From positions 243,836-307,301 of the forward strand of contig ML769425.1 of assembly GCA_009733575.1 (NCBI GenBank): a stretch of 63,466 nt of DNA, in the 5' to 3' direction. Shown here one piece after another: positions 34,161-45,328 of this stretch. Origin of the DNA: Gymnopus androsaceus JB14 (Eukaryota > Basidiomycota > Agaricomycetes > Agaricales > Omphalotaceae). A program made the position numbers and the translations under genes. The notes beneath the pieces are model-generated. The model ran no database searches. It was given only the letters and a program-made list of their open reading frames with translations, and was not told where the DNA came from. How positions within the stretch are numbered: the stretch's first letter is position 1; every line of letters starts with the position of its first letter.

Positions 34161-34991
34161 TCAAAAAATATGGAGCCGTTCTTCCAGAGGAGAAGCTCTC
34201 GGTAGTGTGATGCATCGAGGAACATCGGGACTCGGAGGTCGATGTGGGCTACCCCCTCGAACTAAAAGATGGCGTTCTTCAGATGGAGGAAGTGGGTGTG
34301 GTGGAATAAATAGCGGAGTTTCAGGGGGAGGAGGTCGAGGTCCTCGAATCACAGGCTGGGGGCACTCTTCAGAAGGTGGACGTCTAGGTGGATCATACCA
34401 GTTTCGAGGAATTTCAGGACTTGGAGGACGAGGAGGGCTACCCTCTCGAATCGCAACCGCAACTGGTGGATCGTGCCAGGAGCGACTATGCATAGGCGGT
34501 GGAATAAATAGAGGAATACGAGGACTCGGAGGTCGAGGGGGGCTATACCCACCAACCGTAACGGGTGGATCATGCCAGGAGCGAGTATGCATGGGTGGTG
34601 GATTAAATAGTGGAATTTCAGGAGGCGGAGGACTTGGAGGCCGAGGTGGGCTACCCCCTCGAACTAACAAATGGCGTTCTCCAGACAGAGGAAGTCTGTG
34701 CAGTGGAATAAATACCGGGATTTCAGGGGGAGGAGGTGGGGGTCCTCGGATCACAGGCTGAGGATGTTCTTCAGGAGGTGGACCTCTAGGTGGATCATGC
34801 CAGTATCGAGGAATGGCAGGACTTGGAGGACGAGGTAGACTATACCCTCCAACAGCGACTGCATGCATAGTCGATGAAATAAGTGGAGGAGGACTCGGTA
34901 CACTATCCATAGGAGGATATTCGCTAGGCAAAGGAGAAGAATTGCTGTTTTCAAGCATACTATGTTTCTTCGGATTCATGCTGAAACGCAA
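34161..34991 (-). CDS. Proline-rich tandem-repeat protein, function unknown
   Basis: A single uninterrupted frame of 276 codons reads as a low-complexity protein built from PPRPPSP, PPPPPEIP and SRSWHDPP modules. A block of about 60 residues occurs twice (WHDPPRGPPPEEHPQPVIRG and WYDPPRRPPSEECPQPVIRG, each followed by RHLLVRGGSP). The first 40 residues are less repetitive (MNPKKHSMLENSNSS). No signal peptide, transmembrane segment or catalytic domain is visible. The opposite strand is also open (184 codons, Gly-rich), but Pro/Ser-rich coding with a clean ATG start favours the minus strand. It sits between the two inverted ISG12-like genes. Confidence 0.5.
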   Translation of the reverse strand: MRFSMNPKKHSMLENSNSSPLPSEYPPMDSVPSPPPLISSTMHAVAVGGYSLPRPPSPAIPRYWHDPPRGPPPEEHPQPVIRGPPPPPPEIPVFIPLHRLPLSGERHLLVRGGSPPRPPSPPPPEIPLFNPPPMHTRSWHDPPVTVGGYSPPRPPSPRIPLFIPPPMHSRSWHDPPVAVAIREGSPPRPPSPEIPRNWYDPPRRPPSEECPQPVIRGPRPPPPETPLFIPPHPLPPSEERHLLVRGGSPHRPPSPDVPRCITLPRASPLEERLHIF

Positions 34992-35397
34992 GAGAAGGGC
35001 TCGAAATGATTGCTATCTTGTTTATGCTCTGCACTTATATACCTCTAACTGACTTTCGGAATGTTCACATAGAATTGCTATACATGACTCGGATATTTCA
35101 CTTGTCATTGCTGTCTAAAGGTGTTAACAGGTCCTACAAGCTCGGATGACCAGTAATCTTTGGACAGCAGGCGCGCGCATGATGCTACAGTAGAAGCATT
35201 CACAAATGGTCCATCAGGTCTGCCGCTACCGGTGCACCGCAAAATAAAATATTCGCCGAACTCCGATTCTTAGCTGAGGACTCGGAGGAAGGGAAGAAAA
35301 AGACGAAGAAAAGGAAAAAAAACAAAACACAAAGGTTTCCGCCTGCCACGGGTAGAAAGAAAAAGATATCACTTTTCTAATTGGACCTCTCGTTTGA

Positions 35398-35493
35398 TCC
35401 CCATATTGGGAATTGAACCATGATTGAATCACCGGGCTACGACCCGTTGAACGTGCGAGAATGAGAGACGAGAGCCACTAAACCATATCCGAA
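35398..35493 (-). pseudogene. tRNA-Glu-like sequence with an insertion
   Basis: On the minus strand TGGTTTAGTGGC (A-box type) and GGTTCAATTCCC (B-box type) are in correct order, with a CTCTC anticodon-like string between them, but they are about 70 nt apart and the acceptor arms do not pair. The middle shares GTTCAACGGG with the sequence at 12790-12891, suggesting a tRNA-derived repeat or an intron-bearing tRNA that has decayed. Confidence 0.3.
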
Positions 35494-35739
35494 TGTGCTC
35501 ATATACTCGTGCGCATTGTATCGTAACTTACAATGTGTATCAAACGCGAATGAATGAAGTGGAGGAGCGAATAGTTCTCCTTGAAGGTGTTTCCTACTCG
35601 GTGCATTCTTTACACTACTAAACATCTCATTGAGTATATTGCTAGCTCGTGTCGTCTCGATTCCGAAGCTTGGGTCTTCAAATACATTTCAAATACATCG
35701 ATATCATTCTAGAATGATACACCATGGTGCGTATTACAA

Positions 35740-36635
35740 TCATGCTTTGGAAAACTTGTTAGCCAACTCTGCTCCGCCAGCTCCAGCCGCACTTCCCACC
35801 CCTGCAGCTCCTATGAACCCAATAGCCGGAAGAGCGCCGCCCATCGCTACAGATTGTGCAACAGCAAACGAACTTCCAGCTACTACATTACCGATTCCAG
35901 CCTGTATACCCGCGGCAGCAGTACCTATAAGCAAATGACGTGCATTAGACACACATTAGAACACTATTTGATGATAGGGGATTCACCAGCAATAACACCT
36001 CCACTACCAAAGCCTATGGTGCCTAGAACAGCAGGAGCAAGAACAGGCGCTAAAGCGATACCAGCGACGGCTCCAGCGACACCTAAAAAAGCAGTAACAA
36101 TAAAGTCAGCAACAATCCGTGGTCAGTAATTATCAGCTTGGTCAAGAGAAACACGCACAGACTACGCTAGGGTTTTTTGCATAGGGTGCAGCAGCTGCGC
36201 CAGCCGCTGAGATATGTTGCCCGGCTCCTTGTCCGATGGTAGCGAGCGCACCACCTGCGACCTTTGCACCATTCGAGATTGTGCCGCCGGCCTGAGAAGC
36301 GTACGGCGCTACAGCAACTCCTGCGACAATCGATTGGTGCTCGTTTCAAACTTTTCATGACTGAAGGCTTACCTACAGCTTTGCCCGTCACTGCGACGTG
36401 CTTGAAAGCTTCTCCCGCAATTGGTCCAGCAACTCTCGCTCCTTCTCCAATAGCTTTACCAGCTTGTGATGCGGCATCAGATAGACCTTTGAAAACTGGT
36501 CCGGCGGTGTTTCCAACGGTCATGAGAGATTGAGATACTTGTGCTAGGAAGTTAAAACCTGCCGATTCGAAGGATTGATATTTAGTACATAGGTCAATGT
36601 AGGGCCAATGGATAAGAGGTCTATAACTCACCCAT
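35740..36635 (-). CDS. ISG12/IFI6-like protein (short copy, 1 internal repeat), inverted paralogue
   Basis: Collinear with the gene at 31943-33100 but on the other strand. It has the same 4-nt first exon (ATGG, 36635-36632), the same intron positions, FNFLAQVSQSLMTVGNTAGP, then only one copy of the internal repeat (ISNGAKVAGGALATIGQG joined directly to HISAAGAAAAPYAKNP) where the other gene has four. The C-terminal Ifi-6-16-type domain (GTAAAGIQAGIGNVVAGSSF) is nearly identical. The protein ends GGAELANKFSKA. The two genes form an inverted duplication with about 2.6 kb between them. A Mutator-like element lies 65 bp upstream, in or near the promoter. Confidence 0.75.
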
Positions 36636-36708
36636 GTTGAAAATGGTTCAGCCTTGGGAGTAGGATGGATGCCAGTCAAACGTAACAGCAAACTCGATCG
36701 CCTCACTT

Positions 36709-37679
36709 TAGGCCTGAAGCTGACCCCTCTATGAGGTTGCCGTTATAAAATAAGGATCCTCGATAGAGGGGCCTGTAAAGCGGAAGCAAATTTTGGCGGA
36801 GACTTTTTAAGCCCGATATATCCTCTAAGGATTTCCTAAACGGGAACGGTCCGTTGAGACCGTTCAGGCGCCAATGTAGAATTACAACTCGTAGTACTTT
36901 ACTTCCTCGACGCGTCGCGTAGACGGCAACGCAAAGCTTTAATGTATCCACTTACTTGCTCTGAAGCTATGGACTTAATCAGGACTCATTATTTGATGCT
37001 CTCCATCACGAATTCTCTATCACCTCTCATGTATATACTCAGTCTCGCAAAATCCGAGCAAATTAGGATTGTCTGTACTGATCTGGAGAGGCAAACGGTT
37101 CACCTAGATTGATATCTGATATTGGCAGAAGTGATTTCTGTATTGGAGTCAAGGGAGGAAGAGCATACTATGTTGCATGATCTGATTGTTGCATTTGGGG
37201 TGTACACGTCGATGATGGATTTGAGAGACCCGGAGGCACAATAAAAATTTGAGGATAATCAGGGGTCTTGAAATTCGGTTCCAAATCCTTCTTCTTCTTC
37301 CTATTTCTCGTCAGCTTTGGACATCCAAAATCCAATGTCCTCTGGGATGATCCTCGTTCTCCACCGGAGCCTTCATTCGTGTAATCGGACAAAGAAAACT
37401 CGCTAAAAAAGATTTCTGGGTCCATAGAATGAAGATATCCGTGTTCGAACATGTCATGTACAAGAAAATGGGTAGACGCGACGCGTCGAAGCAAGAGTAC
37501 AAGTAATTCTACATTGGCGCCTGAACGGTCTCAACGGACCGTTCCCGTTTAGGAAATCCTTAGAGGATATATCGGGCTTAAAAAGTCTCCGCCAAAATTT
37601 GCTTCCGCTTTACAGGCCCCTCAAGCGAGGATTCTTGCGAAACAACGACAGCCTCCTTGAGGGGACTGCTTTAGGCCTA
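36709..37679. mobile_element. Mutator-like element (non-autonomous) with 9-bp target duplication
   Basis: A perfect 9-bp duplication GCCTCACTT flanks the element (36700-36708 and 37680-37688). The ends are inverted repeats of roughly 210 bp (36709 to about 36926, and about 37469 to 37679) starting TAGGCCT. Long TIRs with 9-bp duplications are the hallmark of Mutator-like elements. The centre holds a 108-codon frame (37494-37168, minus; KLTRNRKKKKDLEP) without transposase motifs, so movement would depend on a transposase supplied elsewhere. Confidence 0.85.
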
Positions 37680-37688
37680 GCCTCACTT

Positions 37689-38324
37689 TAGCGTCTCCTT
37701 CTGAATGAATACTTAATAACAGAATTTTCTCAGCGGCTACATTAGCGAGGTTCTAACATAGGACTCCGAGATGATGACGGACAAATGACGGAGAAGCAAG
37801 AGGGAGTTAGCGCCCAGGTTAGCTTTAAAAGAATTTATGGGCGCTAATGAATGTGACGTGCATCCAAGTCTCGAGCAAGCGGGCCACGCATCGAATGGAA
37901 TCCGAGAAGCTACCCAATCAGGGACGGTGTGCTTGTGTTCGGCTGTCCTACGTTTAAGGAATCAGGATGTAAATGAGCAAACGTATAAACCTTTGAAAAG
38001 GCTGGTAGTATGAGGCTTGTAAGTTATCGTTGGGCAGATTAATATATATCCCTTTGGTACGAGATTATTTCCTTCTCTTGCGTTGCACAAATGCTCATGT
38101 TGAGCCATCCAGTACCCAGAAACGTGAACAGAGGGGTATCACTGTATCAGATTGTAGAATTATTTGTGTTTGACTATTGGACTATCGTTTGACCTAATGG
38201 CCAGGAATGAACCTTTGGGTAAACGGACAGATATATGGTAGCAAGAAGATCAACTTAGCGGATGCTACAGGCTTACAGTATCTGTAACACCACTCCGCCT
38301 TCGCGATAGAATTCACCAGGTCAT
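37689..38324. other. Gene-free stretch
   Basis: Nothing recognisable was found between the Mutator-like element and the thaumatin-like gene. Confidence 0.4.
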
Positions 38325-39660
38325 TCAAGGACAGCAAGTCAATGTATAGTCGGCTTTATTACTCGGATCACAAGTGAACAAGGCAGTATCACTGTCCTCG
38401 TCGTAGGGGTAAGCGTACGCATCGGGCCAGCTTCCCTCTACAATAGTAAATCAATCACCGTTGAGTACAAGACTCGGAAGTCGTACTCACTAAAGTAATC
38501 GTAGTCCGGAACACCAGAGCCAGGGCATTTTTCGGCGGTGTGGCTACCGGTGTAGCATGCAGATGAGTCGGCTGGAAGAATGCGGGTCAAAATTGTTAGT
38601 GCTTTAGAACGAAAAGAGCGTAAAATGCAGCGTACAGGCGTCTCCTCCGAGATCAGCATCGCAGGCGCTTTTGCATCCTGCAAGGGTACCGTTAGAGCCT
38701 TGTAGTTCACGGGTGGTCAGAACAACGAAATCAGCTACGATGGCAACTTACAATCCGTATTCAGATCTGCAAGACATGAAGCGATATTGCAGTTTGCCGT
38801 GTTGGTGATTTCCATGGGGATGTTAAACCCGTCAACGAGGGACACTGACAATAATAACTCATTCCTAAGAAATAAAATAAAACCAAAGTAAGTTAGGCAG
38901 CCGTACCATCGTACCAATCAGCAGAACTACCAAGAGTCCATTCCGCAACAGTAGGGAGCACCCTGTATTCGCACAGTTCAGTAAATAACAATAACGGTCT
39001 GTCGAGGTATCTTATCATCGACTCACCGTTCCCCCAGAAGTCGCATATTCCAAGCCACCATTGCATGCACCAGTCACAAGCCGTCGCTCCGTCGGTGTTA
39101 TTGTCAAAATCGCAATCGGTACGGCCCTACGTATGCATGTTAATTACAATCAACAAAAAGAGAAACTAGAAGCAATTTAGGTTTTCAGGCAAGAAACGTA
39201 CGGCTCACCCAGATACGCCCAGAAGTCCAATCGTCTGGAACGGTAAAGCTTACAGAAGATCCTGCTGTAGCTTCCCAGCTGGAGAAGATAAGGAAATTTC
39301 GGGGTCAGCGTTATAGCATTATGCAGTAGGAGAAGCGGAAAAAAGCAAGTCGGCCCATAGGAATCTAGAAACTCACCCAGTTACGTAGTCGGGTGTAGAA
39401 TTTCCGGAGGTGTACATCTAAAGGAGTTCCGATGAAAGAGAAATCATTCATCAACGATACAGGAATGAATCGGATACTGGGTAACGTGCTCCAAGCCTAG
39501 AGAGACAAAGTGAGCGAAAAAATATCGTAGTGAGATTGTAGAAGAATCATACGCCGGACCTGACAGTAACATCGCAGTTGCTCGTCACTGTCATCGTACG
39601 AGCGTTGGCCATTGCAGAGGTGGCCAGAGATACAGTAAGCGCAGCGAAGATTCTGTTCAT
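38325..39660 (-). CDS. Thaumatin-like protein (secreted, GH152-type), frame break in mid-gene
   Basis: The minus-strand ATG at 39660 opens a signal peptide (MNRIFAALTVSLATSAMANA) followed by RTMTVTSNCDVTVRSG. Exon 1 is 39660-39553 and exon 2 is 39417-39377 (MYTSGNSTPDYVTG). Later exons give WEATAGSSVSFTVPDDW, GRIWGRTDCDFDNN, TGACNGGLEYATSGG, LPTVAEWTL, VSLVDGFNIPMEI, GCKSACDADLGGDA, ACYTGSHTAEKCPGSG and KADYTLTCCP, with about 14 cysteines in thaumatin-like spacing. Such proteins are secreted and often act on beta-1,3-glucan. The frame changes near 39070-39090 (CTTGTGACTGG; about two bases appear to be missing) and again near the 5-G run at about 39032. Either it is a young pseudogene or the sequence has indels. 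Confidence 0.85.
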
Positions 39661-40269
39661 TTTTTAAGTAAAGAATGGAGCCAAAAGAGGGTCTGTGTTC
39701 GAGGAGTGGAGTGTAAGATGAAGTGACAAGCCAGATGAGGTGTTTCAAAAGGGAAGAGTCGACTTTTTGTACCATCCAACGGTGCCTGCGATTGAGTGGG
39801 GATTTGCAAAAGGGATAGACAGGTGGCAAAAGGCACTCTGCAGTGAAATCGATGCTGAGACATTAGCTATCCGGTAGTAAGCAGAGCGAAAGGATGAATA
39901 AAGACTTGCCAAAACCCTAAATTAGCAAGCTTGCTTGCGAGAGTCTGCCTACGGGAGACAACCAAAACCCCAAGTTGGAACCCGATTCGTCGAGTCGTTG
40001 CGTTTGGAGCTGCGATTGCGGTTGCCGTCACTTCATGACATTCGAGGGTCTCCGTGATTTAGAATCGTTGCGAGAATGAAGCATCTTTGAAAAAGGCGGA
40101 GAATTGGTTTGAGCGGACGGTGAAATACCTTGGTAGCCTTGCGACTCGCAATTTCACCAGTAATGTCCCGCTTACGCGAGACAATCCCCGACTCGCCCAA
40201 GTACGCATGATAATTACAAAGCCAAACAAAGCACATAAAATTGAAGCAGTTGTACATGAAACGAGTACT
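39661..40269. other. Upstream region of the thaumatin-like gene; nothing else seen
   Basis: Probable promoter region of the minus-strand thaumatin-like gene. A small palindrome TAGCAAGCTTGCTTG lies near 39923. No gene recognised. Confidence 0.35.
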
Positions 40270-41102
40270 TCATAATAACCAGCAGCTAAAGCTCAGCAAG
40301 TGATCTGCAGTCATCGAATTTAGTGAAAGCCGGACGAATGCTACGCAGAAGACAGACCTTGCAGTGTTAATGGTATGGGAAACATGAGCAGCTGAGCCAA
40401 CATCATTGTCACAGAGAGGAGAAGTCGAGAAGAAAGTGTTCACAAAACCAGGGGCTATGTCGAACCAAGGTGTAGTACATACAGTGTTGAACCACCCATT
40501 GTGCACGTTAGCGAAGGCTACAAAACCTATGGTGCTGTCGTGATCGATTAGAGCAGAAGCACTGCTAATGCAAACACTGCAAGAGCCCTTGCAGAAAAAA
40601 CTCCAGTATAAGCTAGCAACAAAGTAGGCAACGTTTTCCCTGGCAATCGTAGCACAACAATTACGGGCAGCAGCTGTTGGTCGTACAAATGATCACTGGT
40701 CGATGGGGTGTAATTGAGCGCAGGGACCAAGGTTCTAACTGACTCAACAACTGCTTGACCGACTTTGGATAAGAGATAATCCACAGTAAATCTATAATAA
40801 TTAACATTCTGTGGTGAAGCAGGTAACGTAGCTGCAGCACTTTGGAACAAGGATGTTATAGTGCGAATCTTATCCTTCTTGCTCGAGTATTTCAAGGGGC
40901 TAGGGAGATAGTCGTTGTATGAGCTGACTGCTAGGGACTGAAGGTGAGTGTACAATAAGTCCGGTTGTGTTTGTGATAACCATTGCGGTTTGCAAGATGC
41001 GGTTCTCAAAAGGATATTGCTGATTGTTTCTTGTTCGACCAACATTAGACGCTCTCGCAATGCTAACAGACAAGAGGTGACGAGGATTCTAAGCGAACAC
41101 AC
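40270..41102 (-). CDS. Unrecognised protein, probably two exons
   Basis: The frame 41102-40548 (184 codons) contains ordinary-looking protein sequence (LLRTASCKPQWLSQTQPDLL, NVNYYRFTVDYLLSKVGQAV, hydrophobic C-terminus). It appears to continue in another frame as HDSTIGFVAFANVHNGWFN and TTPWFDIAPGFVNTFF (about 40545-40300), which would need an intron near 40560. I do not recognise the family. The 5' end coincides with the start of a 110-bp inverted repeat at 41083, so the N-terminus may be lost. Confidence 0.3.
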
Positions 41103-41975
41103 TGTCCCACGCTAGACAGAGGGTATGAAAAAGGAAGGAGTCCAGGCTGAATCCATCGGCAAACCACTGCTGCTAGGTTGACAGCCGTCATGTGCCATAG
41201 TCAGGATAAAATTACTCCCTGTGTTGTCCTTATTCATTGCGCGTCGCACTAAACGCATCTCAACGACACGAAATGGCGCGAATCTACCGCTCTAATTTCT
41301 CAAAAAGGCAACTCGAATCCTGTACATAATGTCTATAACAATCAGCCCAACAATGACCATATACTTCTGCCTCTGCATTATCTTCTACGGCCACCGCATC
41401 TACCACCACCGCTGCCACTTCCACAAAGTCACATTCTACCGCTACCATTACCCCTCCTACCAACTCACATTCCGATGTCAATTCTGCAATTGAAAAGCCT
41501 CGGATACGACTGAAACCAAAGCCAAAGGTTACAATTTCACGGAATGAGTCACTTTCCGCTATTCTAATCGAGTTATCGGTGCGTCTGTTGTCTGTACCTG
41601 CACAGGTCACGCATACGACACCGACCAAGCAAGAAGAGGTCAGCTGTACCTGATGATGTTACACCATCGCGCGCACATACAGATAAGAAGGTGCTGAATC
41701 ATAGGCTACAACTGTAATATTTTGTTTAGCTTTACTTTGCATCCTAATACCAGTACATACCAGTACATAGTTTGAGCCAAATTCTTTCATTCTGAGTGCA
41801 ACTGAGACGTGTTCATGGCGTTCAGCACAACACGACGTTGACGCGATGCATAATTGTAATTGTAACGGCATGACAGCTGGGTTGACAGTGGCAGTGATTT
41901 GCCGATGGACCCGACCTGGACTCCTTCCTTTTTCATACCCTCTGTCTAGCATGGGACAGTGTGTTCGCTTAGAAT
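41083..41975. mobile_element. Inverted-repeat element, about 0.9 kb
   Basis: About 110 bp at 41083-41196 (GATTCTAAGCGAACACACTG, then GCTAGACAGAGGGTATG and GGAAGGAGTCCAGG) are repeated inverted at about 41865-41975 with few differences. The centre (41200-41860) holds Ser/Thr-rich open frames on both strands but no transposase motif. No duplication flanks the ends clearly. Confidence 0.6.
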
Positions 41976-43545
41976 CCGGCCCATATCCCACGTCTGTGGA
42001 TGCCTAAGTACCTTAGGACTTGATTGATGACGTATATCTGCTGACATCGCCGCTTTCCTCCGAGATAAGCTAAAATCGGAATGATGCCGTCGGCCTTGAA
42101 TTAGATTAGATAGTTCACGCGTGCACTTAATTCCTTGCGCGAAATTGCTGATAAGTAGTCAATCCTCCCGAACTGGGAGGTGTAAAATCCTGGCTGGAGC
42201 ATTTTACATTCTAATACATACTTATGCTGCTTTATGTCACTTGTAACTTGCATGTAATCTTAAATATAGCAATAAGTATACTTGAAGTACTTATACTACC
42301 CAATCTCAGTTTCACTTGACATGCATTGAGAAAATGGTTCTTTGAGGTAGAATTAGTATGCATAGAGTCTAATGTATAAAACAAGTCCTTGACAAAACTA
42401 TTGAGTGATATTCTCACCAAGAAAATGTTTACCTCTCTTATTTGATAATGGTACCTAGTGCAACTCATAAGTGGTCTGAAGATTGGGTATGTATATTAAA
42501 TGTCAGTGCATGAAATCCACATTAAATATGTGCATCTGTGCTTCATAAATGGTCCTCAATGATTATATTTGAACCACAACTTACTGAAAAGGGTATACCT
42601 CCTCGCAAAGGGTCTAGGGATGCAGCTTTCAGAGAGAAGCTTGAGCAGTTAATATAGCACCAGCAGGGTATATTTTACGCTTTAAAACGAGCTCATACGG
42701 AGAAATTTAAGTGAAAACTTACAGAGAAACAGGATACCTTCGGACTTCCTCATAGCACAGTTCAGCACTTTACTACTTTAGCAAGGGTTGCGGAAGCTGA
42801 CTTTTTAGAATGAAGCTTTTGGGATTGAATTGTTGTAAGTAGCGTATATTTACGCTTCAAAATGAGCCCTCTATGTAGAAACTTTGAAGAAATTTGAATT
42901 TAAAAATAAGTTTCCGTGAGCAAACCGCGCGAGATTCGAAACCAGTGCCAGGAGCGCTTATAAAGCCTTTAGCGCTAATTTCCTGCCGCTGCCGATTTGT
43001 AAAATCTTGAAAACCATTGGCTAGGTCCTAAGGTTATTCGGGGATAATTCCATATCGGAACTTGGGTCATATCCATTCAAAGCGGGTAGGCCCGGCGACT
43101 CGAAATCATCTTGATTACACTTGGGACATGCAAGTTATATGAGATACAAAGTATATCGGACCCTAAAAACTAGTGCAATACATCGAAGTATAGCTTAATA
43201 AACTCTCTCTTTTCTCTTTCTTTTTTCCCTTTTTTGACACTTGAAAAACTTGAATTTTTCGTCAAATCCACAGACTTAGGACATGGGCCTAGAATCCTCG
43301 TCACCTCTTGCTAACAGAGGGGAAGAAACTGTTTCGTCGTCACGTTGACCTATGCCGATTAGGGCCGTGGTAAAATCGGGTAAAGATCTGGACTAAAAGT
43401 CACGTTTATTTGTTCGATCGTACGGTACAAGGCCCTCCCTCTCACTCCGTTCGAGAGTCGGGGACCAGTCTTGACATTGCTGACACAATCCTGCTTTTTT
43501 TTTGAGCACTTGGTATTGAATTTGATGTGTGAATTAGTACTTGAA
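41976..43545. other. Gene-free AT-rich stretch
   Basis: No recognisable gene, RNA or repeat. Short open frames (for example 43637-43359, minus) lack motifs. Confidence 0.4.
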
Positions 43546-43628
43546 TCGGATATGGTGTAGTGGCAACCACACATTTTCGCCTTCGTCTCCCATGACGAGA
43601 TACCGAGGTTCGATTCCCAGAGTCCGAA
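43546..43628 (+). tRNA. tRNA-Gly (CCC)-like gene, possibly degenerate
   Basis: A-box TGGTGTAGTGGC and B-box GGTTCGATTCC are correctly placed. The acceptor pairs 6 of 7 positions (TCGGATA with AGTCCGA, one wobble, one mismatch), and an anticodon CCC lies in TCTCCCATGA between GTC and GAC. The T-stem has two mismatches and the anticodon arm carries about 10 extra bases that could be an intron. It is either a divergent tRNA or a pseudogene. Confidence 0.45.
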
Positions 43629-45303
43629 TGATCTCAAATTCTACGACGGTCTATGTAGAATTCTTCAATTCTTCGTTTTCATTTTTGACGACGGTATAAC
43701 AGCACCAAATGTGTCAGCGCAAAGTTCAAACCTGGACCGTTCTTCCTGCTTTGCATCCGACAGCGAGACAAACCTCAAAGAACGAGAGGTTCTTGGAAGA
43801 ATTACTGACCGCTTAGCCGCCGAGAAACTCAGAAAGATCTTTGCATTTCAGGCTCGCCACTCGATTCAATTTTGCCAGGAAGGAACGAAAGAAGACACGG
43901 GCACCCACTATGGATTATTGAACCCTTTTTCGAAACGTATGTACACGGAACTGGAAACGGAGATGATATTTCTCTCGAGGCTGAGACCTGAGAATGGACG
44001 CTGACAGGAATGAGGTACGTATCATCAAACTGTTCGTCTCATCTCTACTAAACCCCAGTCTTCTAGCTTGCAGGAGTAAGGAGTATTCTTTTACACGCCT
44101 ACTATGTCTACCTCAAGTTAGCTTGCATTCTGTATCCGATACCGCGAATAGAGGAATTCGGACTTTTTTTGCCCAGCTTTCTCAAATGTGTCTGCGCATA
44201 CGAGCTCTGTACTGCACCCTTTTTATGGCTTCACTTAATGCTCGAGTTTCATTCTCTACGCTACTAGTACTACCTACTCTGCGTTATCGCTTCTCCGCTC
44301 TTTTTCAGCGTCCGCTAGCAGTGTTGGCTGACTCGTCTCTCATTCAACTATTCTTGCTGCTCCCTCTTCAAAACCGTTGAATCCTCTGACTCTCCATCTA
44401 ATACACCATCCGTCGAATCTCCTTCACCAAGCATCAACCGCGATGCGAATCTTCGTATGTTATTACTGCGTTTGTGGGTCAGCGCTCAGCAGTTTTTGAG
44501 TTGGATGAGTCTCACCGTTTGCTTTCTATTCGCCTTCTTTCCATACGAGTACCTAACCAGCATCGTACTTATAAAACAACACAGAAACACTACCCCCACT
44601 CACCCGAATGTCGTCGGTTGACTCTACCACTAGTAGTAACGCAATCCGATACTATTTCCCTATAGGGTTATAGCAGATTCTCGGAGCCTCTGGAAGGTCA
44701 AGGTGCAAAAAGAGAAAGAAAAAAATCCGAACGATCTACAAGCACTGCAGCCCTTCCAAATTCCAGTACGTCGTAGTGTACTATCTTTCGACTTGTTGCG
44801 AACATGCGCAGAGCTTTGAAAAGCTATTACCTACCAAAAAGGAACTTCGATGTCAGCTTTCAGAGAGTATGTAAAGAATATAGTGTACCTTGAACTTGGA
44901 CTCTGATCCGCAGTTTATATCCTCCGTAACCTCTGTAGCCGTATACCTGTATTGCATAGCGATATCGGAAAGGGAAGGAGAGGAAGGGGTCTGCGTCAGT
45001 ACCAAAGAAGAACGAGTCACCTCCCGTTACATTATTCCGCCCCAGTACTCATCTGGCTTTTTCGATTTGAATAGTTTCTCCCCTCTGAGCCCTGTTCCTG
45101 CTACTGCTTCTCCCCCTCCTCGTGTTATTCTCTTTCCGGCTCCGACGTCAAGGGTCTGTAGCAGACAGAGATGATGCGGATACAGTAGTAGGGAAAGAGG
45201 AAGAACCTGCGCCGGCCTTGATCTTTGGACAAAACTAACCAAGAGCATATGCGTTTGCGCAGCTGAGCTGACGGGCCTAGTGTTGAAAAGTATAAAGGAA
45301 AGG
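43629..45303. other. No recognised gene up to the assembly gap
   Basis: Open frames at 43711-44004 (+, 97 codons, charged, helix-like: LKEREVLGRITDRLAAEKLR) and 43994-44380 (+) may be parts of an unrecognised gene, but no splice model could be supported. Confidence 0.3.
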
Positions 45304-45328
45304 NNNNNNNNNNNNNNNNNNNNNNNNN
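45304..45328. other. Assembly gap (25 N)
   Basis: Twenty-five consecutive N. The sequence character changes across it (GC-richer, intron-like DNA before; AT-rich DNA with TAGCT-rich words after), so the true gap size and even the linkage are uncertain. Confidence 0.95.

Noticed and set aside
34207..34761. Gly/Arg-rich plus-strand ORF opposite the proline-rich gene
   Set aside because: It is the mirror of a proline-rich frame (CCN/NGG codons) and starts inside it; repeat modules make more protein sense on the minus strand.
41284..41628. 114-codon valine-rich ORF inside the inverted-repeat element
   Set aside because: Composition (long GTN/GCN runs) mirrors Thr/Ser-rich sequence on the other strand, and neither strand shows transposase motifs.
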